Source of the DNA: Elusimicrobiota bacterium
Lineage (GTDB): Bacteria > Elusimicrobiota > Elusimicrobia > UBA1565 > UBA9628
NCBI GenBank assembly: GCA_027452025.1
Contig: DAIDHI010000076.1
Coordinates: forward strand, 1-51,388
DNA length: 51,388 nucleotides
Direction: 5' to 3'
This document shows, one piece after another, positions 15,129 to 23,130 of the stretch (position 1 is the stretch's first letter; each line of letters opens with the position of its first letter). The notes beneath the pieces are model-generated. The model saw only the letters and a program-made list of their open reading frames with translations, was not told the DNA's origin and did not search any database. The translations under genes and the position numbers were made by a program.

Positions 15129-16574
15129 GTGCCCCCCCCCGCCGCCGTCTCGCGCGAGACGGCCCCAAAGGCCCGCTCCCTGCCGCCCGGGCTGCTCACC
15201 AAGCCCGACTGCCGAGCTGCCCGCAAGCTGGCCAAGACGATGAACTTCTACGAGTTCGTCGACGACATGAGCGCGGAATTCGGCGCGGCGGTCTCGTTGT
15301 CGCCCAAGCTCTTCATGTTCACCGCCTCGGACCTGATCAAGGAGACCCTGCGCAACACCCAGGATTTCCACAAGGACGCGCTCATCGACACGACCTTCAA
15401 GATCCTGGTCGGAGAAGGCCTGTTCACGGCGGAGGGCCGGATCTACGACCAACAGGAGCGCGTCATCAAGAGCGCTTTCGGCAAGAAGTACTTCGGGGAG
15501 TTCCGCCGCATCATCGACGATGAATGCGAAAGGCACCTGGACGAGGCGTTCGAGCGCTCGAGCCGCGACGGCAAGCCCTTCGACCTCTGCGCGCAATCGG
15601 TCGACCTGACGATGTCGATCGCCGCGCGCTCGTTTTTCGGGGTGGGCGGCGAGACTGAGCTGGCGCGCCGCTTCCGCAAAGGCCTCGTCTTCGTGCAGGA
15701 TTGGTTCGCCAAGCTGCAGGCCGCGCACTTCGCCGAACCCATGCTGCGCCACATCGAGGACAGCCACCTTCGGCTGCCCATCCTCAAGTCGCTGCAAAGA
15801 TCGGTCTTTCGCGGCCTGTCCGGCTCCGGAGAGATGGTGGAGGCCATCGCGGAGTGGAAGGCCTTCGCTTCGGACAACCACGCGGCCGTCCACGCCACCG
15901 CCGCCGACATGAGGGCCGGGTGCGCCAAGATCATCGAGCTGCGGCGGCGCGACGGCGACGCCCGGGGCAAAAACGACGTCCTGACTTCCCTGCTGCGCTT
16001 CCAGAGCGACCCCGAGAACACGTGGCTGACCGACGAGGTCGTCATCGACCAAGTGGCGACGTTCTTCGTCGCAGGCCACGAGACCACCTCGGACCTCTTC
16101 GTGACGCTGCTGTGGAAGCACGCCCGCGGCGAGACGCCCAAGGAGGTCGTCGCCGAGCTCGAGTCCGCCTCGGACATGATCTGCGAGGAGCAGTTCCTCT
16201 TTCAAAGGTATCCCGCCGCCTATGCCTACCTTTCCCGGGTCCTTCTGGAGCACCCGCCCATCGTCTTCACGGTCCGGCAGGCTCAGCGCGACGTCGAGGC
16301 CGGCGGCTACGCCGTCCCCCGAGGCACCACGGTCATCCTCGCCCTCAACGCGGCCCAAGACATCGACGTGGCCTTCGGCTTCGGCCGGCGCCAATGCATC
16401 GGCCGCGTCTTCGCCCTGGAAGAGGCCGTCCTCGGCCTGCGCCGCCTCATCCGCTTCGAGCTGGCGCTCGAAGACCCCGCCCAGAGGCCTCAGATGACGC
16501 AGGGACTGACGATCGGCTACAGCCGCAGCCCCGTGCCGATCCTGGCGCGCTCTAAGCGAACAGCCAGGGGTTGA
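15129..16574 (+). CDS. Atypical cytochrome P450 lacking ExxR and meander region
   Basis: A 481-residue protein. The I-helix oxygen-activation motif AGHETTS (315-321) and the heme-cysteine loop FGFGRRQCIGR (Cys423) are intact, so the family is clear. Three things are odd. The K-helix ExxR pair is missing: the corresponding stretch is AAYAYLSRVLLEHPP. The C-helix WxxxR is replaced by YDQQE. Only about 5 residues (DIDVA) separate the AAQD segment from the heme loop, where typical P450s have 30-45 residues with the PxRF motif. This looks like an in-frame deletion or a divergent family. It may be inactive, folded differently or acting as a non-monooxygenase. GTG start; the 3' end overlaps glcDE by 23 bases. 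Confidence 0.85.
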   Translation: MPPPAAVSRETAPKARSLPPGLLTKPDCRAARKLAKTMNFYEFVDDMSAEFGAAVSLSPKLFMFTASDLIKETLRNTQDFHKDALIDTTFKILVGEGLFTAEGRIYDQQERVIKSAFGKKYFGEFRRIIDDECERHLDEAFERSSRDGKPFDLCAQSVDLTMSIAARSFFGVGGETELARRFRKGLVFVQDWFAKLQAAHFAEPMLRHIEDSHLRLPILKSLQRSVFRGLSGSGEMVEAIAEWKAFASDNHAAVHATAADMRAGCAKIIELRRRDGDARGKNDVLTSLLRFQSDPENTWLTDEVVIDQVATFFVAGHETTSDLFVTLLWKHARGETPKEVVAELESASDMICEEQFLFQRYPAAYAYLSRVLLEHPPIVFTVRQAQRDVEAGGYAVPRGTTVILALNAAQDIDVAFGFGRRQCIGRVFALEEAVLGLRRLIRFELALEDPAQRPQMTQGLTIGYSRSPVPILARSKRTARG

Positions 16575-18528
16575 GCCGGTTGTCCGGATCGAAGGCCTTC
16601 TTGAGCCTTCGCGAGACGTCGGTGGGCGAAAGCGGCCGCGCGGCAACCGGCCCGGAAACGTCCTGCGGGCGGCGGTAGACCTTCAGGGTCAAGTCGAGGA
16701 TCGCTCCGAAAGCGCCCCAGGAGCCGATCAGCAGGCGCGGCACGTCGTAGCCCGCCACGTTCTTGACCACCTTGCCCCCCAGGTCGACGACCTCGCCGCC
16801 GGGCAAGAGCACGCGCATGCCCAAGAGATCGTCGCGCAGGCGCGACCAGGCCTTGGTCGCGTAGAGGCCGCCGAGGGTGCCCGCGCAGTCGGGAAGCTTT
16901 ACGTGGAGACCCTTTTCGCCCAGGGCCATGATAAACTCGCGAACTCCCAAGCCCGCCTCGACGGTCACCGTCAGATTCTTCTCGTCGAGATCGATGATCT
17001 CCCGGCAGGCCGTAACGGCAAGCGCCGCGAGCCCGCCAGGCTCGCGGCGCAACCGCGAACCGCTGCCCACGATCTGCATTCCGCAGCAGTTCGCGGTTTC
17101 CGTTTTAGACAACTCGATGAGATGCTCCTGACCCTTCGTGAGGGGCCTGGGCTTGCGGCGAATCAGCGCCGGTCCTTTCGCCTCGATCGGAAAAAGCTTG
17201 TCCGGATTGGCCAGGTCATCCGGATCCAGCGCCTTCTTGATCCTGCGGAACAAATCCAGAGTCTGCGCCGTGAACAGCCACGCCATCGCCTCTCGCTTGT
17301 CGATGCCGATGCCGTGCTCGCCCGACAGCGAGCCGCCCAGATCGACGCAAGCCTGCAGGATATCCCGCCCCGCCGCTTTGACGCGAGCCGTCTCTTCGGG
17401 GTTTCTCTCGTCATAACCCACGTTCGGGTGGATGTTGCCGTCGCCGGCATGGAAGAGCAGGCCGGCCGTCAGCTTATGGCGCGCGCAAATCTCGCGGATG
17501 CGCGCGACGATCTCCGGCAGCCGGTCGCGGGGCACGACTCCGTCCTCCACCATGACGTTGGGGGCCAAACGGGCCATCGCCGCGTAGGCGCCGCGACGGC
17601 CTTCCCAGAGCTTCTCCCGGCGAGCCGGATCGTCCGCGCTGCGCACCTCCGCGGCCTCGAACCGGCGGCAGAGATCTTCGACCTGGGCGGCTTCCCGGCC
17701 GGCGTCGTCGCCGTCGACCTCGATCAGGAGCACGGCCTCCGTCGTCGGATAGCCGGCGTGCGCGTAGGCCTCGACGGACTCGACGGTGACCCGGTCCATC
17801 GCCTCGAGCACGCGCGGGACGATCCCCGCGGCGATGACGGCGCTGACGCACTCCACGGCGGATTCGATGGATGGAAATCCGGCGAGGATCGTGCGGATCT
17901 CGCGAGGCAGCGGCAGGATCTTGAGCCAAAGCTTGGTGACGACGCCCAGGGTCCCCTCGGCGCCCACCAGCAGGCTCAGGACCTCGGGCCCGTCGTCCGC
18001 GAGCGAGAAGCGGCGCAGGGAGCCGTCCGGCAGGACGGCCTCCAGGGCCAGGACGTGATTCGTCGTCACGCCGTATTTGAGGCAGCGGGGGCCGCCGGCG
18101 TTCTCCGCGGCGTTGCCGCCGAGCGTCGAGACCTTGAAGCTAGCCGGATCGGGAGCGTAGAAGAAGCCTCGCGGCTCGAGCGCGCGCTGGAGGTCCAGGT
18201 TCACCACGCCGGGCTCGACCACGGCGACGCCGTTCTTTTCGTCGATCTCGAGGATCCGGTTGAGCCGGGCCAGCGCCAGCACCACGCCGCCGCGCAAGGG
18301 GATGCAGCCGCCGGAAAGGTTGGTGCCCGCGCCCCTCGCCACGAAGGGGACCTTCTGGCGAGCGCACCAGGCCACGACGCGCTGCGCCTCCTGCGCCGAG
18401 GCGGCAAGCACGACGGCATCCGGCCGGCCGCGATCCAGGGCGGCGTCGTAGGAGTAGACGGCGAGGTCCGCCTCCGAGTCGAGAAAAGACCCGTCGGCGA
18501 CGAGGTCCTTGAGCGCGGAGGCGGTCAC
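16552..18528 (-). CDS. GlcD-GlcE fusion, FAD-binding subunits of glycolate oxidase
   Basis: About 658 residues. Residues about 1-460 form a complete GlcD: an FAD_binding_4 (PCMH) domain with VARGAGTNLSGGCIP and STLGGNAAENAGG, then the FAD-oxidase C domain with LLFHAGDGNIHPN and SGEHGIGIDKR. A second PCMH-like domain (about 480-625) with CAGTLGGLYATKAWSRLRDDLLG and KVVKNVAGYD is GlcE-like, and ends with FDPDNRLNPWLFA. The GlcE part is shorter than free GlcE, as its cap domain seems lost. The start is GTG at 18528, chosen because it overlaps the kinase stop by 4 bases (GTGA). With GlcF it would oxidise glycolate or a related 2-hydroxy acid. Confidence 0.85.
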   Translation of the reverse strand: MTASALKDLVADGSFLDSEADLAVYSYDAALDRGRPDAVVLAASAQEAQRVVAWCARQKVPFVARGAGTNLSGGCIPLRGGVVLALARLNRILEIDEKNGVAVVEPGVVNLDLQRALEPRGFFYAPDPASFKVSTLGGNAAENAGGPRCLKYGVTTNHVLALEAVLPDGSLRRFSLADDGPEVLSLLVGAEGTLGVVTKLWLKILPLPREIRTILAGFPSIESAVECVSAVIAAGIVPRVLEAMDRVTVESVEAYAHAGYPTTEAVLLIEVDGDDAGREAAQVEDLCRRFEAAEVRSADDPARREKLWEGRRGAYAAMARLAPNVMVEDGVVPRDRLPEIVARIREICARHKLTAGLLFHAGDGNIHPNVGYDERNPEETARVKAAGRDILQACVDLGGSLSGEHGIGIDKREAMAWLFTAQTLDLFRRIKKALDPDDLANPDKLFPIEAKGPALIRRKPRPLTKGQEHLIELSKTETANCCGMQIVGSGSRLRREPGGLAALAVTACREIIDLDEKNLTVTVEAGLGVREFIMALGEKGLHVKLPDCAGTLGGLYATKAWSRLRDDLLGMRVLLPGGEVVDLGGKVVKNVAGYDVPRLLIGSWGAFGAILDLTLKVYRRPQDVSGPVAARPLSPTDVSRRLKKAFDPDNRLNPWLFA

Positions 18529-20444
18529 TTGCGCGCGGGCAGGGTGAAGAAGAAGCGGGAACCCTTGCCGAACTCCGACTCCAGGCCGATCTCTCCGCCG
18601 TGCATCTGCACGATCTCGCGGGCGATCTTGAGGCCGAGGCCGAAGCCCGCCTTGCGCATGGCCTGCGCCTCCTGGCTTTGAAAGAAGCGCTCGAAGACCC
18701 GGGGCAGATCCTCCTTCTTGATGCCTATGCCCGTGTCGATGACGCTGACCGTGATCCACTGCGGCGTCACGTCGACGCGCACCGTCACCGAGCCGCCTTC
18801 CTTGGTGTATTGGATGGCGTTGGTGCAGAGGTTCTGGATGACCTGGCCGATGCGGTTGGGATCGCCGGCCATCGCGGGGAGCTGGGGAGGGCAGAGGACG
18901 TCGAAGCGGATGCGCCGCTGCTGGGCCACGACGTCGATGCGCGAACGGACCTCCGAGAGCACTAGGATGAGGTCCAGCTCCGCGATGTTGACGCGCAGCT
19001 TCCCGGACTCGATGGCCGCGAGATCGACGAGATCGGAGATCAGCAAGTTGAGGGTCTTGGCGGCCGAATGGATGTGCGAGGCCGCCTTGAGCTCATTGGG
19101 CTGGCTCTTGAGGCGCATGCCCAGCACCTCGGCGTAGCCGAGGATGGCCGTCAACGGATTCTTGACGTCGTGGGCGACCATGGCGAAGAACTTGGTCTGG
19201 AAGCCGTTGATCTGCGCGAGCTTGCGGTTGGACTCCTGGACTTCCTTGAGCAGCCGGGCGTTCTCGAGCAGGAGGTAGCGCCGTTCGAGCGCGCGCTGCA
19301 CCGAGGACAGCAGTTGGATCGGATCGACGGGCTTGATGAGAGCGTCGTCGAGGCCCAGGGCCGAGGCGCGGCTGACCGCCTGCAGGGCCAGCTGCGGCGG
19401 ATGCGGCTCGATCATCAGGATGACGCGCAGATCGGGATCGGCCTCGCGCATGCGCTGGGCGTAATCCTGCGCCGTGTGCTCGGCAAACGTCAGCGCCGCG
19501 CCGATGATCGCGAGGTGGAAGCTGCCCTTGGCCTGGACCAGCCGAAGCGCCTCGCGGCCGTCGAGCGTGGCCACGACCTCGTAGCCCGCGGCCCGCAGGT
19601 TCTGGGCCTGCGTCTCCATCACGCCCTTGTTGTTGTCGAGGATCAGGACGCGCTCCCGGCTCTTCGGCGCCGACGCCGCCTGCATCCCCTCGCCGAGGAT
19701 TTGCGCGATGCGAGGGGCCTGATCGCGCATGATCGAGGCGGGGAAGCCCTCCTGCAGCGCCTTGGCCGCGGCGCGGGCGAAATCGAGGCTCGTGACGTGG
19801 TAGCAGACGATGTCGGGGCTCTGCTGGCGAAGCCGGCCGTCGAGGGCCTCGGCCTCGGCGAAGGTGCCGGCAAAGAGCGCCACGGCCGCCTTCGGCGCCG
19901 CCGGCTGGGCCTCCCCTCCGCTGAGGCGGCCCCAAAAGCCGCCGGTCTTCTGCTCCTGCTCGGCCGCGGCGATCAGGAAATCGGCCAGGCCCGCCGCCGT
20001 CTCCACGGCCGCCGTCTGCACCCCGGACTGCTGGAGGGTGATCTGGAGGCCGCGGCTGGCGAAGAGCGCCTGATCGGCGAAGAAGACCACGGGGCGCGGC
20101 GCCGCGCGCACCTGGTCGGAAAATCCGGCCGGCAGCGGCGTCGGCAGGCGGCGCAGGGCGGCGGGCTCCACGGGAGAGAGCGTGGCCAGCGTCTCGAGCA
20201 GGAAGAGCGGGAAGCTTCCTTTCTGGCGCTGGATCTGCAGGAGCGCGGCGCGGTCGGCGGCGGGCATGCGGGAATAGTCCGCCACGACGGCGGAGAACGC
20301 CTCGCCGCCCAGGCTCGGCGCGGCTTCCCGCACCCCGGGCAGGGAGATCAGCTCGTAGCCGCGGCCGGTCATCGAGGGCAGCAGCTCGCGGATGAGCGCC
20401 CCGTCCTGGGTGATGAGCAGGACTTTGCCGGCGCCAGTCGTCAT
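18525..20444 (-). CDS. Hybrid sensor histidine kinase with N-terminal receiver-like domains
   Basis: About 639 residues. Residues about 6-120 form a receiver-like domain (VLLITQDG; AVVADYSRMP with a possible phospho-Asp). A middle region follows, then a second receiver-like domain at about 250-370 (RVLILDNNKG ... LIKPVD). Its usual phospho-Asp position reads HLAIIGAAL, so the Asp is missing. A HisKA domain has the H-box MVAHDVKNPLTAILGYAEVLG (His near 425). The HATPase domain shows NLCTNAIQYT, DTGIGI, FGLGL and GKGSRFFF. No membrane segments are seen, so it is cytoplasmic. The ATG overlaps the tryptophanase stop by 4 bases (ATGA) and its own stop overlaps the glcDE start. Confidence 0.88.
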   Translation of the reverse strand: MTTGAGKVLLITQDGALIRELLPSMTGRGYELISLPGVREAAPSLGGEAFSAVVADYSRMPAADRAALLQIQRQKGSFPLFLLETLATLSPVEPAALRRLPTPLPAGFSDQVRAAPRPVVFFADQALFASRGLQITLQQSGVQTAAVETAAGLADFLIAAAEQEQKTGGFWGRLSGGEAQPAAPKAAVALFAGTFAEAEALDGRLRQQSPDIVCYHVTSLDFARAAAKALQEGFPASIMRDQAPRIAQILGEGMQAASAPKSRERVLILDNNKGVMETQAQNLRAAGYEVVATLDGREALRLVQAKGSFHLAIIGAALTFAEHTAQDYAQRMREADPDLRVILMIEPHPPQLALQAVSRASALGLDDALIKPVDPIQLLSSVQRALERRYLLLENARLLKEVQESNRKLAQINGFQTKFFAMVAHDVKNPLTAILGYAEVLGMRLKSQPNELKAASHIHSAAKTLNLLISDLVDLAAIESGKLRVNIAELDLILVLSEVRSRIDVVAQQRRIRFDVLCPPQLPAMAGDPNRIGQVIQNLCTNAIQYTKEGGSVTVRVDVTPQWITVSVIDTGIGIKKEDLPRVFERFFQSQEAQAMRKAGFGLGLKIAREIVQMHGGEIGLESEFGKGSRFFFTLPARK

Positions 20445-21805
20445 GCGGGCTGCGGCGTCAGGCGGGCGGTGAAGTGGCGCAGGCTCGGGGTGCTTTCGAG
20501 CAGGCGCAGGCCGCGCACGCCGCCGGCCCGGCGGGTGAGGTCGGCGAAGACCTCGATGAGGAAGTCGACGTGGCTTTGCGTGTAGACCCGACGCGGGATC
20601 GCCAGGCGCACCAGTTCCATGCGCGCTTCGGGCCCGAACATCAGCGAGCCGATCTCCACCGAGCGGACGCCGGCCGTCAGGTAGAGCTCGCAGACGAGAG
20701 CCTGGGCCGGGAACTGCTCGCGCGGGATATGCGGCAAGAACCGGCGCGCGTCGACGTAGACGGCGTGCCCCCCGGGAGGCTCGACGATCGGCACGCCGGC
20801 CTTGCGCAGGCCCTCGCCGAGATATTCGATGGACCGCAGACGGTAGGTCAGGTATTGCTCGTCGAGGACCTCCTCCAGGCCGCGGGCCATGGCTTCCAGG
20901 TCGCGGCCCGCCAGGCCGCCGTAGGTCGGGAAGCCCTCGCCGAGGATGAGGACCTCGCGCGCCCGCCGCACCCAATCGTCGTGATTGAGCGCGAGGAAGC
21001 CTCCGATGTTGACCAAGGCGTCCTTCTTGGCGCTCATCATGCAGCCGTCGCCGTAGGAGAACATCTCGCGGGCGATCTCCGCCACCGGCCGGCTCGCGTA
21101 GCCGGCCTCGCGCAGCTTGATGAAGAAAGCGTTCTCGGCGAAGCGCGCCACATCGAGGATGAGCGGGATCTTGTAGTGCCGCGCGACCTCGGAGACCTCG
21201 CGGAGGTTCTTCATGGACGCCGGCTGGCCGCCCAAGGAGTTGTTGGTCAGCGTCATGATGATCATGGGTACGCGACCCGCTCCCAACTCCCGGATATTGG
21301 CCTCGAGCGCGCGCACGTCCATGTCGCCCTTGAACGGCGCCGGCACGGCGAAATCGAGCGCCCCGGCGACGGGCAGGTCCAGCGCCTGCGCCCCGGTCGA
21401 CTCGACGTTAGCGCGGGTCGTGTCGAAGTGGGAGTTGGACAGGAAGACCTTGTCCGGCCCCCCGGTCACGCCCATCAAGATGCGCTCGGCGGCCCGGCCC
21501 TGATGGACCGGCAAGACGTGCCGGTAGCCCGTCAGATCGCGGACGGCCTTCTCGAAACGATAGAAGCTGCGCGCCCCGGCGTAGGACTCGTCGCCCCGCA
21601 TCAGGCAGGCCCACTGCTCGGCCGACATGGCGGACGTGCCGGAATCGGTCAGGAGATCGATGAGCACCTTGTCCGCCGGGATGGCGAAGACGTTGTATCC
21701 GGCCTCGCGCAGGATATTCTCGCGCTCCTCTCGGGTGGTAAAGCCCAGGGGCTCGACGGCCTTAATCTTGAAGGGCTCGATGATCGTCTTCCAACGGCGT
21801 TCCAT
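20441..21805 (-). CDS. tnaA: Tryptophanase (beta-eliminating PLP lyase)
   Basis: A 454-residue protein close to the usual family length (~460-470). The PLP lysine is K261 in GCMMSAKKDALVNIGG. HQGRAAERIL, SNSHFDTTRANVE and DVARFAENAFFIK are family motifs. The alternative is tyrosine phenol-lyase: that enzyme has an Arg in SMERG for the phenol, while this protein reads SVEIG, as in tryptophanases. It should split L-tryptophan to indole, pyruvate and ammonia. It starts 1 base after the DUF971 gene and runs by ATGA overlap into a histidine kinase gene. This physical coupling suggests that indole or amino-acid catabolism is tied to signalling. Confidence 0.87.
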   Translation of the reverse strand: MERRWKTIIEPFKIKAVEPLGFTTREERENILREAGYNVFAIPADKVLIDLLTDSGTSAMSAEQWACLMRGDESYAGARSFYRFEKAVRDLTGYRHVLPVHQGRAAERILMGVTGGPDKVFLSNSHFDTTRANVESTGAQALDLPVAGALDFAVPAPFKGDMDVRALEANIRELGAGRVPMIIMTLTNNSLGGQPASMKNLREVSEVARHYKIPLILDVARFAENAFFIKLREAGYASRPVAEIAREMFSYGDGCMMSAKKDALVNIGGFLALNHDDWVRRAREVLILGEGFPTYGGLAGRDLEAMARGLEEVLDEQYLTYRLRSIEYLGEGLRKAGVPIVEPPGGHAVYVDARRFLPHIPREQFPAQALVCELYLTAGVRSVEIGSLMFGPEARMELVRLAIPRRVYTQSHVDFLIEVFADLTRRAGGVRGLRLLESTPSLRHFTARLTPQPA

Positions 21806-21806
21806 G

Positions 21807-22142
21807 CTAGTTGTTCTCCGAGCCGGGGTGGTAGGAGCACTCGGCGCAGCGGCACATGCGGCGCAAGTTCTCGAAGGAATAGATGCCCGTGCCGTGGCCG
21901 TCCGAGAAGGAGAACGTCAGCGCATAATTGCCCACGATCTCGGCGCGCGAGGAGCGCGTGTCCGCGGGCACCGTCGCCGGGTCGAGGAGCATCTCTCCCG
22001 ACCACTCGTCCTTGCACGTCGCGCAGGGGCAGTTCTGGCGAAGGAATTGGAAGGTGAACTCGCTGACGTGGTCGTCCTCCCACACGATGCGGAGGCGGTC
22101 GTCGTCGATTTTCTCGATGCTCTTCGGATTGAAGTTCAGCAT
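21807..22142 (-). CDS. DUF971 (gamma-butyrobetaine hydroxylase N-terminal-like) protein
   Basis: A 111-residue protein with the DUF971 / GBBH-like N-domain pattern: IVWEDDHVSEFTFQFLRQNCPCATC, then DGHGTGIYSFENLRRMCRCAEC. The CPCATC and CRCAEC pairs could bind zinc or an Fe-S cluster. Proteins of this family are small, and in some genomes are linked to Fe-S carrier (Mrp/ApbC) genes. Its function here is unknown. It is the first gene of the DUF971-tnaA-kinase-glcDE run. A minus-strand TATAAT lies 9 bases before the ATG. Confidence 0.85.
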   Translation of the reverse strand: MLNFNPKSIEKIDDDRLRIVWEDDHVSEFTFQFLRQNCPCATCKDEWSGEMLLDPATVPADTRSSRAEIVGNYALTFSFSDGHGTGIYSFENLRRMCRCAECSYHPGSENN

Positions 22143-22166
22143 CAGCGGATTATTATATCATTTAGC
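22143..22166. promoter_or_regulatory. Divergent promoter region between DUF971 operon and parvulin gene
   Basis: Only 24 bases separate the two start codons. On the minus strand TATAAT (plus 22152-22157) lies 9 bases before the DUF971 ATG. On the plus strand TATTAT (22151-22156) or TATCAT (22156-22161) lies 10 or 5 bases before the parvulin ATG. The two -10 boxes overlap, so transcription in the two directions should compete. Confidence 0.5.
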
Positions 22167-23021
22167 ATGTTCGGCATTTTCTTGAGCGCCTTATTGGCTC
22201 TTCCGGCGGCGCCGGCGCGGGCCCAATACGACCGGGAGCTGGTCCGGGTCAACGGGACGCCGATTCGCCAGTCGGAGGTCGTCCAGAGGCTCCTGGAGCG
22301 CTACGGAGACCAGACCCTCGACGAGATGATCGACGAGCTGCTGCTGCGCCAGGAAGCCCAGCGCGAGCACATAAAGGTGACCCAAGCCGAGATCGACCGG
22401 CGGCTGGCCCGGATGAAGTCGAAATTCTCGGACCCGAAGCTTTTCGAGGCGCAACTGGAGCAGTACGGCTCTTCGATCGACAAGCTCAAGCAGGAGATCG
22501 GCGAGCAGATCAGCCGCGAAAAAGTGGTCTTGGCGCACCGCAAGATCAACGTAAGCGCCGAGGACCTGCGGCAGACCTTCGCCCTGCACAAAGACGAGTT
22601 GGGGCAGCCGGAGGCCGTGCACGTCGAGCACATGCTCGTGCGCACCCGCGCCGACGCCGACGCTGTGGCCAAGGCCGTGACGGCCGGCGCCGATTTCGCG
22701 CAGCTCGCCCGCGAAAAATCCCTCGTCCCTTCGGAGCGGGACGGACAAAGCGACTACGGGTGGGTGGTCAAGGGCATGCTGCCCCCCGAGCTCGAAGACG
22801 CCGCTTTCGCCGCCAAGGCCGGCAGCGTCAAGATCGTGCCCTCCTCGAAAGGCTTCCACGTCATCCATGTCATCGCGCACCGCCCGGCCGTCGCGGCGCG
22901 GTTTTCGCAGGTCAAGGAGGATCTGCGCCGGATGCTGCTCGAGGAAAAGATCAAGCGCGCCCTGCCCGGCGTGGTCCGGGATCTGCGCGAAAAAGCCCAA
23001 ATCGTCCCGCAAGGCCAATAG
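22167..23021 (+). CDS. Periplasmic parvulin-type peptidyl-prolyl isomerase (SurA/PrsA-like)
   Basis: About 284 residues. The ATG at 22167 gives a signal peptide MFGIFLSALLALPAAPARAQ. A SurA-like N-domain follows (VNGTPIRQSEVVQRLLE, with helices to about residue 130). A PpiC/parvulin domain runs from about 150 to 250 (VHVEHMLVRTRADADAVAKAV, GADFAQLAREKSL, GQSDYGWVVKGMLPPELEDAAF, FHVIHVIAHRP). It should help outer-membrane or secreted proteins to fold. It is probably a single-gene unit. Several inverted repeats follow its stop codon. Confidence 0.87.
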   Translation: MFGIFLSALLALPAAPARAQYDRELVRVNGTPIRQSEVVQRLLERYGDQTLDEMIDELLLRQEAQREHIKVTQAEIDRRLARMKSKFSDPKLFEAQLEQYGSSIDKLKQEIGEQISREKVVLAHRKINVSAEDLRQTFALHKDELGQPEAVHVEHMLVRTRADADAVAKAVTAGADFAQLAREKSLVPSERDGQSDYGWVVKGMLPPELEDAAFAAKAGSVKIVPSSKGFHVIHVIAHRPAVAARFSQVKEDLRRMLLEEKIKRALPGVVRDLREKAQIVPQGQ

Positions 23022-23028
23022 CCGCCTA

Positions 23029-23046
23029 CCCTAGGTCCTAGGGACC
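23029..23046 (+). terminator. Inverted repeats after the parvulin gene, possible terminator
   Basis: CCCTAGG and CCTAGGG flank a single T (23029-23043), and the overlapping GGTCC-TAG-GGACC (23034-23046) can form an alternative hairpin. Both lie within 25 bases of the parvulin stop. No clear T-run follows, so intrinsic termination is uncertain. Confidence 0.35.
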
Positions 23047-23096
23047 AGGCCCCCTTTAGGCCCAACGCCTGGCGCGCCTGGGCCAAATGCTTCCTT

Positions 23097-23117
23097 CCCC
23101 GTTTCGGGGCCTTTGTT
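23097..23117 (+). terminator. Short hairpin with T-rich tail upstream of the PLD gene
   Basis: CCCCG-TTT-CGGGG (23097-23109) is followed by CCTTTGTT. It could stop read-through from the parvulin gene. The tail overlaps the TAGACT box (23117-23122) that lies 8 bases before the PLD gene start. Confidence 0.4.
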
Positions 23118-23130
23118 AGACTATGGGCGC

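Noticed and set aside
13460-15523. Long plus-strand open frame (687 codons) opposite the GH31 gene
   Set aside because: It mirrors the GH31 gene, has no recognisable domain, and would overlap the P450 gene in another frame.
20441-21805. Tyrosine phenol-lyase
   Set aside because: The family Arg in SMERG, needed for phenol binding, is replaced by Ile in SVEIG, as in tryptophanases.
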